A program made the translations under genes and the position numbers. A stretch of 64,000 nucleotides of DNA from Asparagopsis taxiformis. Taxonomy: Eukaryota > Rhodophyta > Florideophyceae > Bonnemaisoniales > Bonnemaisoniaceae. Under the pieces are notes generated by a model, which had not been told where the DNA came from, ran no database searches, and saw nothing but the letters and a program-made list of their open reading frames with translations. The stretch covers positions 1 to 64,000 of the forward strand of contig JALQPE010000740.1 of the NCBI GenBank assembly GCA_030407315.1, read 5' to 3'. Of the stretch, positions 28,323 through 38,395 are shown piece by piece. The first letter of the stretch is position 1. Every line of letters starts with the position of its first letter.

Positions 28323-30869
28323 CTACTCGGCCTTCTTGATAAACCCACCTGTTGCCCTCTTCCTGAACAGTGCATGCCTAATAACTTGTCGGCTCTTTGG
28401 TAACTCAGCAGCAGCGGCACTACTCTTACGATTAAACTCCGAATATCTCAACCCACTCGCCCCCGTCAAGGCTGCCAACGTTGATTGTCGACGACGTGCA
28501 AGCCCCAAACCTCCTCCAGGACCGTTTCCAGCAAGTGCGCGTTCCTCTTCGTCCACATCCAGTCTTTCCGTCGCTTCATCCTCATTAGCCGCCAGTACAG
28601 CTGCTAGCAACTCAAGTTGTTCTTCCTTTCTTTCGAAATCAAGCTTCGCCTTGTCCATCCCGTCTAGATGTGTTATCACCTTGAACGCGTACCCTTGGTC
28701 AATCAGAAATTGCTGCCTCTTCGATGAGTAGAACATTTCCTGAGTATCGGTCGACACCAAAGAATAGAAAAAGGCATTGAAATTCTGTCCAGAACGCGGT
28801 TTCGGACGCAGAATTCGACCAAGTCTCTGCGCCTCCTGCCTACGCGATCCATAATGCGAACTCACTTGAATCAGAACATTAGCTTCCGGAATATCAATTG
28901 AAGTATCTCCAACTTTGGACAGTAGAATTGTTCCCAGCTTCGGATTATGCTGAAAATTTGCAAGGATCCGCAGTCGCTCCGTTTGCGTTGTGGGTCCATA
29001 GATGTACGGTCTCTGCAGTCTCCGCGCGTACATCTGCAAAGCAAATACGTTATCTGCGAAAATAATCACCTTGTCCCCTCGCGCCTCATGGTAATTCACG
29101 AGATACTGACACATCCGAAACTTGTTTGGATTCATTGCGTACAGCAATTTTCGTCGCGCCGGAGTTGATGACAAATACTCGCGGTAAAATTCCTTTGTCA
29201 TCGGGCACCACACTTCGGCACATTGAACGGTAGCAAGATAGTTGTCCCTTTGAAGATCCAGCCAATTTGCCTCGTACAGTTTTGGTCCGATCAAAAAGTT
29301 GATATCTCCAATCTTCTCATCCTCTCTCAGAAGCGTTGCAGTAAGTCCTAGCTTGCAATGTGCCTTGATGATTCCAATAACTCGACGAAAAACATTCGCT
29401 GGTACGACATGTACCTCATCTAATAGCAGGAGTCCCCACTCCTTTTGCTTCAGCTCGTTTAGCATCCGCTCAGATTCTGCCGCTCGACGGCCGCTGTGCG
29501 ATATCATTGAGTATGTGGTGACAGTAACGCCACCATAAAAACTCTTGTCTTTCGGACCACCGCTGGAAGCCACAAAGCGCCCAATATGGTCACGAGGCAT
29601 TGTACTCCAAGTTGCAAACTGATATCGCCACTGCTCAACAGAAACCGAACTTGTACATAGACAAAGAACCGGTTTCTTGATTGTACAAGCGGCCGTCACA
29701 CCGACAAGACTCTTACCGGCTCCACAGGGCAACACAATAACACCCGAACGTGCGCGACCATTGCCAAACATCTTTTGCAAGCTCTTCTCCTGATAGGGAC
29801 GGATTTTGGCGATCGGTTTCAAATCTAAATCAATACTGGGGTTCACGGTATCATTTCGGAAATCGTACTCTTCCATCAGAGGATAATCAAGTTCAATTGC
29901 TCTTCTCTTCACATGTTCTACTTCTTCGGCGCGCACTTCAAACTCAAACGCTTTCTTCTTCGAACCTCCTATGAGGCTAAGGTCTGGGTTATCGTCATCG
30001 TCTTCTTCGTCCAGCGCCTTTGTCAATGCGGCAAGTGTAGCGGCATCACTGACGGCTTCCTCACCACCAGCAAGTACCACGCCTTGATCTTCTGTTTCAA
30101 CTTCGGTACCACCTTTTCTTTCACTTTCAGGAACGCGAGCTGCTGAGATTTCGGGATCTGCTAGAAAATTCCTCAACACAGCTTCATCCAAAGTCTGTAC
30201 AAGATATTGGCCTTTCTTCAAAACCAGCTTGGTTTTGCCGTACGTCTTGGTGCAGTCGCGAATAAACTTTGGTACTTCCTTCGGGAGGGCAGTCTTGCAT
30301 AATTTGCCAAGAGCTTTGATGATGCTCTCCGAATCCAGTCCAACAGAGACGGCGGCATAGAGTGCATAAGGGGTAAGTCGATATTCATGCAATTGTTCTG
30401 GTCTTGAAACAGGCTCGGCAATGGCGACGAGAAAATCGTATGCCTGTTTGTAAATCGGGGAGAAAGTCTCTAGGAAAATCCTCTTATCAGCTGAGACGTA
30501 TACGGGACGTGACTGATGATCTGGTCGTAATGCTAGAGAGCTAAAATCACGAATGCCAGCTTCTGAACCGTCCTCTTCATCGCTTTCTAGATTGAATGTC
30601 GCTTCACGGGCAGCACGTGGAATCAAGGGGAGGGTGTTGTCTTCATCGTTTTGAGGAGGATTTGGTGGGGGACGATATTCTGAATCATCGGAATCGGCAC
30701 CATTTTCCTTTCGTCTGCGCTTCTTCTTATTGCGCTTACGTTCCTTGCGCTCCTTCTTGCGCTTTCGGGACTCGCGACGTGCGGCTTCCTCGGCTTGAGT
30801 GCGCGGGGTGTACTCGGCGGCATGGTCCGCATGTGCGGGAGTTCGACTGCTGCCGACGTTGTCGGCCAT
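28323..30869 (-). CDS. ERCC3: TFIIH DNA translocase/helicase XPB (Ssl2)
   Basis: 848 codons, normal for XPB. The Lys/Arg-rich N-terminus (KRKKERKERKRNKKKRRRK) is a nuclear signal. The damage-recognition-like N-domain is about residues 125-330. Helicase motifs: Q-like PYQEKSLQKMFGNG, I VLPCGAGKSLVGV, II LLLLDEVHVVPA (DEVH), III LTATLLREDEKI including the XPB RED motif, IV KVIIFADNVFAL, V LLSKVGDTSIDIPEANV, VI QEAQRLGRILRPK. The C-terminus ends with a conserved basic tail after YAFKVIT. It opens promoter DNA for RNA polymerase II and works in nucleotide excision repair, in the nucleus. Head-to-head with the DNAJC21 gene. Confidence 0.97.
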   Translation of the reverse strand: MADNVGSSRTPAHADHAAEYTPRTQAEEAARRESRKRKKERKERKRNKKKRRRKENGADSDDSEYRPPPNPPQNDEDNTLPLIPRAAREATFNLESDEEDGSEAGIRDFSSLALRPDHQSRPVYVSADKRIFLETFSPIYKQAYDFLVAIAEPVSRPEQLHEYRLTPYALYAAVSVGLDSESIIKALGKLCKTALPKEVPKFIRDCTKTYGKTKLVLKKGQYLVQTLDEAVLRNFLADPEISAARVPESERKGGTEVETEDQGVVLAGGEEAVSDAATLAALTKALDEEDDDDNPDLSLIGGSKKKAFEFEVRAEEVEHVKRRAIELDYPLMEEYDFRNDTVNPSIDLDLKPIAKIRPYQEKSLQKMFGNGRARSGVIVLPCGAGKSLVGVTAACTIKKPVLCLCTSSVSVEQWRYQFATWSTMPRDHIGRFVASSGGPKDKSFYGGVTVTTYSMISHSGRRAAESERMLNELKQKEWGLLLLDEVHVVPANVFRRVIGIIKAHCKLGLTATLLREDEKIGDINFLIGPKLYEANWLDLQRDNYLATVQCAEVWCPMTKEFYREYLSSTPARRKLLYAMNPNKFRMCQYLVNYHEARGDKVIIFADNVFALQMYARRLQRPYIYGPTTQTERLRILANFQHNPKLGTILLSKVGDTSIDIPEANVLIQVSSHYGSRRQEAQRLGRILRPKPRSGQNFNAFFYSLVSTDTQEMFYSSKRQQFLIDQGYAFKVITHLDGMDKAKLDFERKEEQLELLAAVLAANEDEATERLDVDEEERALAGNGPGGGLGLARRRQSTLAALTGASGLRYSEFNRKSSAAAAELPKSRQVIRHALFRKRATGGFIKKAE

Positions 30870-31460
30870 GGAATTGGGCTGTTTGCTGCGACCTCAAAAG
30901 TGGAGAGGGAGGAATGGGCAACATTCAGAGGCGTTTGGTCTGTCGCAAATTCGATGCGGCAGGCGCATGATCGGGGTGAGCGCGAGCGGTGGAAAGAATT
31001 GAAATGGACGCAGTGTGTGATGGAGGAGGATGGCGTGTACGTTGGGTATTTATCGAATTCAACATGACAATTTTCAATTATTTTGCCAAACTTCAACAGC
31101 GCAGCATTCGATGCGGTTCATGCACCAAATTGTGATGTCTCACAACCCCGAAACTATTTCAACCTTGCTCAGCAGTTGAGTAGGAAACTTCATCCTAATT
31201 GCAATCTTGTTGAGCGCATCTGATGACGTGGACGAACGCCATCTGCTCCATTGTTCTAGAAACAAGCGCCTTGGGAGAACTATCGTTGCGACTGAAGATG
31301 GCGAATTATTAAACTAACTGTAGTATACACGTGGCCGCGTTAGACAGCAATGCCTCAGTCGTTCCCAGCCAACGCCGCGACCACACCTTATGGCGGACGT
31401 GCGCTGGTACCCAAGTGACTATCTACCATCCTGTTTAGGTGATCACCAACGGCAACTGCC
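30870..31460. promoter_or_regulatory. Divergent promoter region, XPB / DNAJC21
   Basis: 591 bp between two divergent start codons; both promoters must lie here. No TATA box is evident. The 200 bp next to XPB are G/A-rich on the plus strand. No other gene is seen. Confidence 0.55.
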
Positions 31461-33176
31461 GTGATGCCAGCCCTCAGAAAATGTCTCTACGACATTTTGG
31501 GCGTTGAAAGAGATGCAGACGATAGTCAAATCAAAAAGGCGTACAGGCAACAGGCATTAGCCAATCATCCTGACAAAAACCCGGACAATCAACAGCAAGC
31601 TGCTGAATTATTCAAGCAAGTCCAACATGCCTACGACGTACTATCTGATACACATGAACGCGCATGGTACGATTCCCATCGCACCCAAATTCTTCGTGGA
31701 AACGACACCCTGTCAAACCCCGACCAACCGGCCAGCCCTAGCTCTGCGACCGACGTTGACATTTTCGCCTACTTTGCTTCGACATGCTATGAAGGATTCG
31801 GAACCGATAGTGAAAGCTTTTTCACTGTATACGCTGATGTGTTTGACAAACTATGGACTGAAGAGCGAGAGGCCGCCGATGAGGCCAATGCGCAGCTGCA
31901 CACTGCACCTCCATTCGGAGGCTGCAATGCGGAATGGGACACAGTCCGCAACTTTTATCGCGAATGGGAGTCGTTTACATCAGTGAAATCCTTTTCATTT
32001 GCTGATAAGTGGAAGCTCACTGAAGCGCCAAATCGCGACTATAGGCGTGCGATGGAGCGCGAAAACAAGAAGGAGCGCGCCAAACTCAAAAAGGAATTTG
32101 TATCGACCGTGCGCGCGCTAGTTTCCTTTGTCAAGAAGCGGGATCCACGCGTTGCCGCGCACCTTCAGAAAGAGGAACTGGAGCGTCAAGAGCGTGAGAT
32201 TCAGTCCGAACAGCGCAAGTTGGAAAAGGCTCAGCAGCGGAAGAATCTTGCTGCTCAAACTAGAGCGGCACGCGACCAGGCGCTCGAAGAGGACGCACAG
32301 GCTTTAGATGAAATTCTGGCCAGTCATGCACTCGATGAGCGAATGGAGAGACGGAAGAGGAAAGGAGCTGTGCATACAAGTTGTGCATCAGACTTGGACG
32401 AGGAAGGGGAAGACGCCGATGATGATGCAGAGGATGAAGCGGCGGATGCTAATTCTGAAGATAGAAGCATTGCAGTCGATGCGAATGATGGGGTTGCTGA
32501 TAGTGACAACGAGTCGGAGGAAGAAGATTTGTACTGCGTGGCATGTCGAAAGTTGTTCCGGACGGATGCGCAGAAAATCGATCATGAACGATCGAAAAAA
32601 CATAAATCTGCGGTCGCGAAACTTCGCAAGCAAGTGCAGGAAGAGGAAGAGCAATTTTTGGCACGCCAAGTGGGAAATATAAATTTAGCAGAGCAACGGG
32701 ACTCGCCGCAAGAAGGTTGTACTCGGTTGAGTCATGAGGATGAAATTGAGGATGTGAATCAAGGTGTCGACAGTCATGACGCGCACTCCGATACGGAATT
32801 GGCCATTGCGGCATCTTCTATGTCGAGGAAGAAGCAGAAGAAGCGCAATGCAAAGCAGCAGAGACAACAAACGGTCGACGACACAACTGGAAAGGAAAAA
32901 TCGACAACTAATGGTACTGACTTGAATGTGAAAGCAGGAGGTCAGCTGGACGAAAAAGTAAACGAAGACCAAGGAGCTGTTCTGTCCAAGAAAGAGAAGA
33001 GGAGGCTGAAGAAAAAGAACGAAGCTAACGCGTCAGCGGGTAACAAATCGCTGCAATGCAATGTGTGCAGTGTCGAATTTCCATCGCGGACTAAACTGAT
33101 GAAACACGTTCATGATAGTGGACATGCTTTGCACGTCGAGAGCACATCGACGAGGCGGCGGCAGAAGAAACATTAG
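31461..33176 (+). CDS. DNAJC21: DnaJ homolog, DNAJC21/Jjj1 type
   Basis: 571 codons. The J domain at the N-terminus (residues about 5-75) has KCLYDILGVERDADDSQIKK, the HPD tripeptide in ANHPDKNPD, and YDVLSDTHERAWYDSHR. The conserved Jjj1 middle region is VYADVFDKLWTEE, then PNRDYRRAMERENKKERAK. Long charged helices and acidic runs follow. There are two U1-like C2H2 zinc fingers: YCVACRKLFRTDAQKIDH...H (about 355) and CNVCSVEFPSRTKLMKHVHD (about 533). This order (J domain, charged region, paired fingers) identifies the cytosolic factor that works with Hsp70 and Rei1 to recycle the shuttling factor Arx1 from pre-60S ribosomes. The first Met pair (MMPALRK) is used as the start. Confidence 0.9.
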   Translation: MMPALRKCLYDILGVERDADDSQIKKAYRQQALANHPDKNPDNQQQAAELFKQVQHAYDVLSDTHERAWYDSHRTQILRGNDTLSNPDQPASPSSATDVDIFAYFASTCYEGFGTDSESFFTVYADVFDKLWTEEREAADEANAQLHTAPPFGGCNAEWDTVRNFYREWESFTSVKSFSFADKWKLTEAPNRDYRRAMERENKKERAKLKKEFVSTVRALVSFVKKRDPRVAAHLQKEELERQEREIQSEQRKLEKAQQRKNLAAQTRAARDQALEEDAQALDEILASHALDERMERRKRKGAVHTSCASDLDEEGEDADDDAEDEAADANSEDRSIAVDANDGVADSDNESEEEDLYCVACRKLFRTDAQKIDHERSKKHKSAVAKLRKQVQEEEEQFLARQVGNINLAEQRDSPQEGCTRLSHEDEIEDVNQGVDSHDAHSDTELAIAASSMSRKKQKKRNAKQQRQQTVDDTTGKEKSTTNGTDLNVKAGGQLDEKVNEDQGAVLSKKEKRRLKKKNEANASAGNKSLQCNVCSVEFPSRTKLMKHVHDSGHALHVESTSTRRRQKKH

Positions 33177-33372
33177 ACGATCTCTTTTACATTTAAAATA
33201 TGTGACTAATAATGGGTGGTCATCATCCGTTTGCACTTTCGACCTTTCTCCAAACAAACCTGTCAACCCACTTTTCGTGGACCGATGTTGCCAGAGCCTC
33301 TCTACCTTTACTGAGTTCGCAACTGCATGTATTCCCAACCATCCTAGTCTTCGCCATCCACACTAGATAGAG

Positions 33373-33996
33373 ATGCCATCCGCAGCCTTTGCCGCTCCTC
33401 TCGCTCTGCGATGTTCGCCGCTTCTTTCTTCGGCCTTGCCATGTCTCGCACCTCGCACCCCAAAGCTTCTCGCACCCGTAGGAAGAACTGCTATCCGACA
33501 GGTGAAACAAACTCTGACCATGTCAACGGTATCCACAGAAACAGAGCGATTGGAGAAACAAGCAGCTTCGGAGCCAAAGTATAAACTGGCTCTATTGTAC
33601 GATAGCGACTGTCCACTATGCGTTAAAGAGGTTAATTTCCTGCGAAGGCGTGCGCAGAAAATGGCACCACTTCCCACAATCAAGTTTGTGGACATCGCGA
33701 GCGACGATTATTCACCCGCCGAAAATGCAGGTATTGATTACGAAACCGCTATGGGTCGCATTCACGCCATCGAGGAGAATGATCGAGTCATTGTCGGTGT
33801 TCAAGTATTTCGCAAAGCATACGAGGCTGTGGGGCTTGGATGGGTGTATGCGGTAACTTCTCTCCCTGGTGTGGGTGCTGCCGCAGATTTTCTGTACAAC
33901 ATTTGGGCCGATTACCGCTTGCAGCTTACGGGAAGACCGCCGTTAGAGGAAGTGATGCGAATGAGGCGATCAGAGGCGGAAAAGCCTTGCCGATAA
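33373..33996 (+). CDS. DCC-type thiol-disulfide oxidoreductase-like (DUF393), possible plastid protein
   Basis: 207 codons. The domain begins at about residue 75 with LALLYDSDCPLCVKEVNFLR, the D-x2-C-x2-C signature of the DCC/DUF393 family, and continues with IKFVDIASDDY, AMGRIHAI, GVQVFRKAYEAVGLGWVY and a final WADYRLQLTGR. Residues 1-50 are rich in Ser/Ala/Leu/Arg/Pro without acids (MPSAAFAAPLALRCSPLLSS), like a plastid transit peptide. A Met at residue 51 offers a cytosolic start. Family members are predicted redox proteins whose substrates are mostly unknown. AATAAA lies about 90 nt after the stop. Confidence 0.85.
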   Translation: MPSAAFAAPLALRCSPLLSSALPCLAPRTPKLLAPVGRTAIRQVKQTLTMSTVSTETERLEKQAASEPKYKLALLYDSDCPLCVKEVNFLRRRAQKMAPLPTIKFVDIASDDYSPAENAGIDYETAMGRIHAIEENDRVIVGVQVFRKAYEAVGLGWVYAVTSLPGVGAAADFLYNIWADYRLQLTGRPPLEEVMRMRRSEAEKPCR

Positions 33997-34176
33997 TGTT
34001 AGACTACCGACAACAACGCGCCTCACTTTGAATTTGAAATGCTCATATTCGAATATGATGACCGTGTTTCCGATCTGATTCATCAATAAAAATTTCAAGA
34101 TTCCAGACCTTTGTTTCCTTCAACATTTGTTGATGTACTCGTCTGAAGCAATCCGGTTGTTACTACAAATCCAGAC

Positions 34177-35427
34177 ATGTTGCCAGGAGGTTTTCATCGC
34201 CGAGCAATTTGGCGTTCGTTGCCCAATCTTACTCCAACTGCCGCTACTTTTCTTGGCTTGCGACTCGGTCGTGGAGTTATCCTGCGCATATCTGCCCTTT
34301 TGGCATTGCGCTCAATCGTTTCACTCGTGCATCTTCCCATCGACTCCTCCGTGCTCAACTATGTCTGGAGCTTTCTATTTTCATCCGTTCAGGCAAGTGT
34401 TGCTCTGGCAGCTGCTGCAACATATCTCGATTGGGGCGGTTTCTTAGGCTTTATTGGCTCGCGTTTATTTGCTCCAACCGACGCTCCATTCGTTGATCTC
34501 TATGCCGCCATCGTGATGCTGTCGGGCCCACTCGCTTCAATTCTAGAATCTGCAATTGTCACTTTCGAACTGATGCGGATCTCTAGAAAGCTTGAGGCTC
34601 GAATGTTTGCTGTTCAAAACATTGGCGGAGGGCATGGCTGGTGGTATAGTATATTGTCACTCTCTGCACTTTGCCTCATCCTAACCTCTCAGATTGCATA
34701 CGTTCTGCATGTGATGTGTCCAAACTTATTACATCTTGTTATCCTTTCACTGATGTTGGGCTTTCTCAGTGTGTCGTTTATTTCTGATGATGGTAATGTG
34801 CTGGAGGGGGCATCACTTTCTCTCTATTGCGCAATTCTAATCTTACTGGGCTATTCTGAGGAATTCGGGACACCGTCAATAGCTTTCCATATTCTAGCAC
34901 GCTATGCAAAAACTCAACCAAGTCACTCTATTACACTTTTTGGCTCAATGTACGATACTCGCTCCAAGGAAACGGGGGCAATGATTCTGGCATTCACCAG
35001 CCTACTCCTGCTAATTTCGTTAGCCCGCGCTCCGCGTCTACTTCGAACGATTCTAATTGGCGCGGATGCGCTCAAGCGCGAAGAAGAGCAGAAGGAAATC
35101 ACAGAGAGAGCCAGCCACCCTTCAAGCTCTGAAACTCCAGATCAAGAGCAAAACGCGCCAGGTCCGTTCCTTCCCCTCGTCCAAACAGAGTGGTGGATAC
35201 CATTACTGAATGCTTTCTCCGTGATTACGGTAACATTTCGTTTCTTGGTTTGGGCAGGCGAAGTGCATCAAGGTGAATACTACCCACTCCTGTGTAGAGT
35301 TGTCCAGGCGATCGCTGCTTTAACATTTTACATATGTTATCTACGAGCAGATGAGATCCAGAAAAGGCAAAACACACCAGTTCCTGTACCACAGCGTGAC
35401 ATTGCAGGAAACATTATTTCAGAATAG
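34177..35427 (+). CDS. Multi-pass membrane protein, unrecognised
   Basis: 416 codons, about eight or nine hydrophobic segments (for example residues about 30-50, 70-95, 110-130, 155-180, 185-205, 215-230, 270-290, 350-370, 375-395). A hydrophilic Glu/Lys/Ser loop (about 298-335) precedes the last two, and a short polar tail ends the protein. A conserved-looking loop reads SDDGNVLEGASLSLY. The N-terminus is Arg-rich rather than a cleavable signal. I do not recognise the family; general candidates are an endomembrane protein or transporter. Nothing in the neighbours points to a role. The start at 34177 is the first in-frame Met. Confidence 0.7.
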   Translation: MLPGGFHRRAIWRSLPNLTPTAATFLGLRLGRGVILRISALLALRSIVSLVHLPIDSSVLNYVWSFLFSSVQASVALAAAATYLDWGGFLGFIGSRLFAPTDAPFVDLYAAIVMLSGPLASILESAIVTFELMRISRKLEARMFAVQNIGGGHGWWYSILSLSALCLILTSQIAYVLHVMCPNLLHLVILSLMLGFLSVSFISDDGNVLEGASLSLYCAILILLGYSEEFGTPSIAFHILARYAKTQPSHSITLFGSMYDTRSKETGAMILAFTSLLLLISLARAPRLLRTILIGADALKREEEQKEITERASHPSSSETPDQEQNAPGPFLPLVQTEWWIPLLNAFSVITVTFRFLVWAGEVHQGEYYPLLCRVVQAIAALTFYICYLRADEIQKRQNTPVPVPQRDIAGNIISE

Positions 35428-36728
35428 CCTTAATGTATTGTAGTGTTGTTTTCTGCGAACTCGTTGTTCGCCTGTACATGTAAATCTCTGTTTCTTCCGC
35501 TCCATCACTGAAAGATGTGAATACGATGTGGTGGTGCTGTATTTGCGAAATATGGAGTGTGTGCCTACATGAGTTTGCCGCAATCCCCCCTTGAAAGTTG
35601 CACAGTGCAACGCGCAATAAAGCTCCCCGCAACGCAAGACGCGATTTCCTTCAACTAGACGCTCATCTCGATTCATGTTCCACAGGTGCACAATATAGCA
35701 ACCGCAATGGTTCAACAATACCTACTTGCAAATGACACCCTATCCCGGATTTACCTGACAATTTCGTGCCGACACATAATTCCCTTATAATCGGCTACTT
35801 CAAAAGAAAGCTTGATTGGCGTGTCACGTTGCAACGTATCCGTAGAACCATCTAGGAACCACCGGTACTGCTCCTAAATGTATCCCAATTGCACCCTGGG
35901 TCTCTCCCAGAAGTGGCATTATGTGGAATAAAAAAGCGTGAATGGTTGCAGAAGAATGCTGTGAGCGAATGGTGAGAATTTCATCATTGGGAAAACCGTC
36001 ATTCTTGTCCACAATATCGTTAACGTTAAACATTAGCTTTGACAACAGAAGTGAAAGTGGTGCATGTGGTACAACCCTGGGCTTGATAACAACATTGTTC
36101 ATCACGACAAGGTGTCCAGGCCAGGGGAATCTCATACTTGAGATTCATACTGCAGGTGTCTGACATAACTTAACTACCACTAGATGCGTCGGGTCGAGCG
36201 ATCTGGCGCTGAACATCTCCAATTACACCCATCGCTGATTCCGAAGCATTTTCTCATCGTCGCGAATTTATTCTTCAAAACTCAAGTCATGGATGAAAGG
36301 CAGTTCTTGAATTGTTCACAATTGCGCAACTAATTTAGGTTTCTGGCGTCCGAGTTATCGACGATGCTGGGGCTATGAGTAGAGAAAGATCGTGATGAGA
36401 AGCTGCGGTAAGAGTTTATCATTATTTATTCTGTATGGGAGGGTACCGACTCTGCAGAGCTGTCTGTTGGGATCATTCCGTCCTATCGAGCTGGTATTCC
36501 ATGTGAGCACATCGATGATTTTGATACAGGATTTGATTCAGATTCAAGCCTTTACGAAGCTGTACTGTGACGGACGGCACGGAGAGATGCATTGGCAAGC
36601 CGGTGAGTATCGCGATCAATTTTAGTGATGTTCGGGAGAAATATCGAGTTTTTGAAGGCCTATGCTATCGAAGTGTTTTCTCAGATCAGTTTGGCACCTA
36701 AACAACAAAAGCCCAACACAGGAGATTT
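35428..36728. other. 1.3-kb spacer with no firm gene
   Basis: Contains overlapping ORFs of 70-105 codons on both strands. The longest is a 103-codon minus ORF (36135-35824) with protein-like composition (PRVVPHAPLSLLLSKLMFNV) but no recognisable domain. An unannotated intron-containing or decayed gene is possible; I cannot support one. Confidence 0.4.
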
Positions 36729-37484
36729 TCATAGAATATCAGGGGATGTATTGTCAAGTTGGTTCCTCACTGATAGCACTTTTATGGCGTAGTCGATAAT
36801 TTGAGCCTTGGATTTGACTACCGTTCCGGCCGGAGGAGCAGGAAGCATCTTTCGTAAGGTTTCCATCTTTTCATTCAACTTTGCTCGAGATCGTCGCGTA
36901 TGAATCTTATGAAATTCGCGTCTTTTTCGGCTTCGAATCTCTATAGCAGTCGAACCTGCATGCAGCTTTTCTGAAGATGCATCCAGAACGTGGTCCTGTC
37001 GTGGATAAGCCAACGATTCAATAATGTTGGGGTCTTTTGTCCGATACGTGATGTTCGCAGCTGTGTTGCTGGTGCCCACAAAATCACCTTTTCGTCTAGA
37101 ATCGGAAGATAGCGTAATTTCAAACTCAGGAAAGCTCACAGGGAGCTCTCCACTTGGTGGTGCATCATCTTCACCCATCATCTTGAGATCCCCAGTTTGT
37201 ACTGAGATATCGCCCAAACCTTCAGCAAGAAATGCGCCCTTCGAAGATTGGCATTGCTTTTGCAAGGAAGTCTGCACTGCTTCTGGTAGAGACAAGAGCT
37301 CAAGAATGTACTTCTCTGTGAGTGCAGCATTCTTAGAATACAAGTTGAGATTGCTGTGGATGTCGGCATTTAAGCACGGTGTGTCTGCTGGAGTGCGTTG
37401 TTGTTCTTCGACAGCACGACATTCGGGCTTGCTAAGGAAATCGGGCTGGACTGCCATCAAATCTCTTCTGCCATTCATTTGCAA
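36729..37484 (-). CDS. bHLH-type transcription regulator
   Basis: 251 codons. Residues 1-180 carry no recognised domain. The C-terminal part (about 190-247) is a basic helix-loop-helix: SRKRREFHKIHTRRSRAKLN (basic region into helix 1), EKMETLRKMLP, a loop with Pro/Gly, then VVKSKAQIIDYAIKVLSVR (helix 2). The Glu that contacts the E-box in most bHLH basic regions (ERxRR) is Thr here (HTRRSR), so E-box binding is uncertain. The hydrophobic positions of both helices are kept, so dimerisation is expected. Nuclear location inferred from the basic region. Confidence 0.8.
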   Translation of the reverse strand: MQMNGRRDLMAVQPDFLSKPECRAVEEQQRTPADTPCLNADIHSNLNLYSKNAALTEKYILELLSLPEAVQTSLQKQCQSSKGAFLAEGLGDISVQTGDLKMMGEDDAPPSGELPVSFPEFEITLSSDSRRKGDFVGTSNTAANITYRTKDPNIIESLAYPRQDHVLDASSEKLHAGSTAIEIRSRKRREFHKIHTRRSRAKLNEKMETLRKMLPAPPAGTVVKSKAQIIDYAIKVLSVRNQLDNTSPDIL

Positions 37485-37945
37485 TACGAGCTACTATGTG
37501 CAGCTGCGGTAAGACATAAATGGTGTGTAAGAGAAAGATTGCAGCAACTCTAGACATTGGGTGAGAAGTTAAAGGCAATACGAGCAGATTCGAAAATGAC
37601 GGAGGCGGGAGAGATTAGCGCACACGTCATGCTATCGTGATGAGAGGAAGGCAATGGGATGGGACTACAATTCTCAAGTTTAAACATTCAAAGCGGCGCC
37701 AATCGAGTTGAAAATTTTGAACATGTAAAGTTGGAGCTGTTCAAGATGAGTAATTTGAACAGAATTTTGGCAGTCTAGAGGCGCATGTGCTAGGCGGTCA
37801 ATGTTGAAACAAGTAGACTCGGGACAGTGGAAAGGTTTTCTGGACGAAAGGCAGTGCTTCTCTTTACACATAGTGGGAGGATGTCAAGAGTGATCTGAAT
37901 ACATATTGGGGGAGTGCCATCAGCGGGTACTTGTGAAACAGAACG
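37485..37945. other. Upstream region of the bHLH gene
   Basis: No gene seen in 460 bp. It should contain the bHLH promoter (next to 37484) and the 3' end region upstream of the small membrane-protein gene's stop at 37946, since both genes point left. Confidence 0.45.
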
Positions 37946-38260
37946 TCATGGAACATCAGGGTTTAATTGGTTGGAAGTTGTAACCTGTTGAGTGGGGGTG
38001 GACTGGGATTGCGGTTTGGCTGATATGCCCTGGAGGGAGGTGATACGATAGCGACGGAGTATCCAGTAGCCGCCCACAGTGAATAAAACGACGACGACGA
38101 GGAAACCTAGCAAGGCAGAAACGACAATGCGAGGGGCAAAGACGGCGTTACTGCTGTGCGACTGTTCGCTATCGCTTGCGTCTGTAGGATCCTCCGGTGG
38201 AGCTTGAATAGCGGCAGCTGAGAGAGCAGAGAGTAGAAGGAGAAGGGCGAATGAAGACAT
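37946..38260 (-). CDS. Small type-I single-pass membrane protein
   Basis: 104 codons. Signal peptide MSSFALLLLLSALSAAAIQA (residues 1-20). A short acidic luminal part (PPEDPTDASDSEQSHSS) follows, then one membrane helix (about 46-68, SALLGFLVVVVLFTVGGYWI) with a stop-transfer RRYR and a Ser/Thr/Gln-rich cytoplasmic tail. No family recognised. The signal, helix and stop-transfer order is strong evidence for a real gene despite its size. Confidence 0.65.
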   Translation of the reverse strand: MSSFALLLLLSALSAAAIQAPPEDPTDASDSEQSHSSNAVFAPRIVVSALLGFLVVVVLFTVGGYWILRRYRITSLQGISAKPQSQSTPTQQVTTSNQLNPDVP

Positions 38261-38395
38261 GAGGTTAGTGAGCTGGCATGTGTTGGCGGACTTTAGAGCG
38301 CATCGAATGGCGGTGGGTGTGATAACAAGTGAGCAACGGACTGTAGTAGCTTACAGTGTTTTAATGTGTTATTAGTGTATCAAATTGTTATTCGT

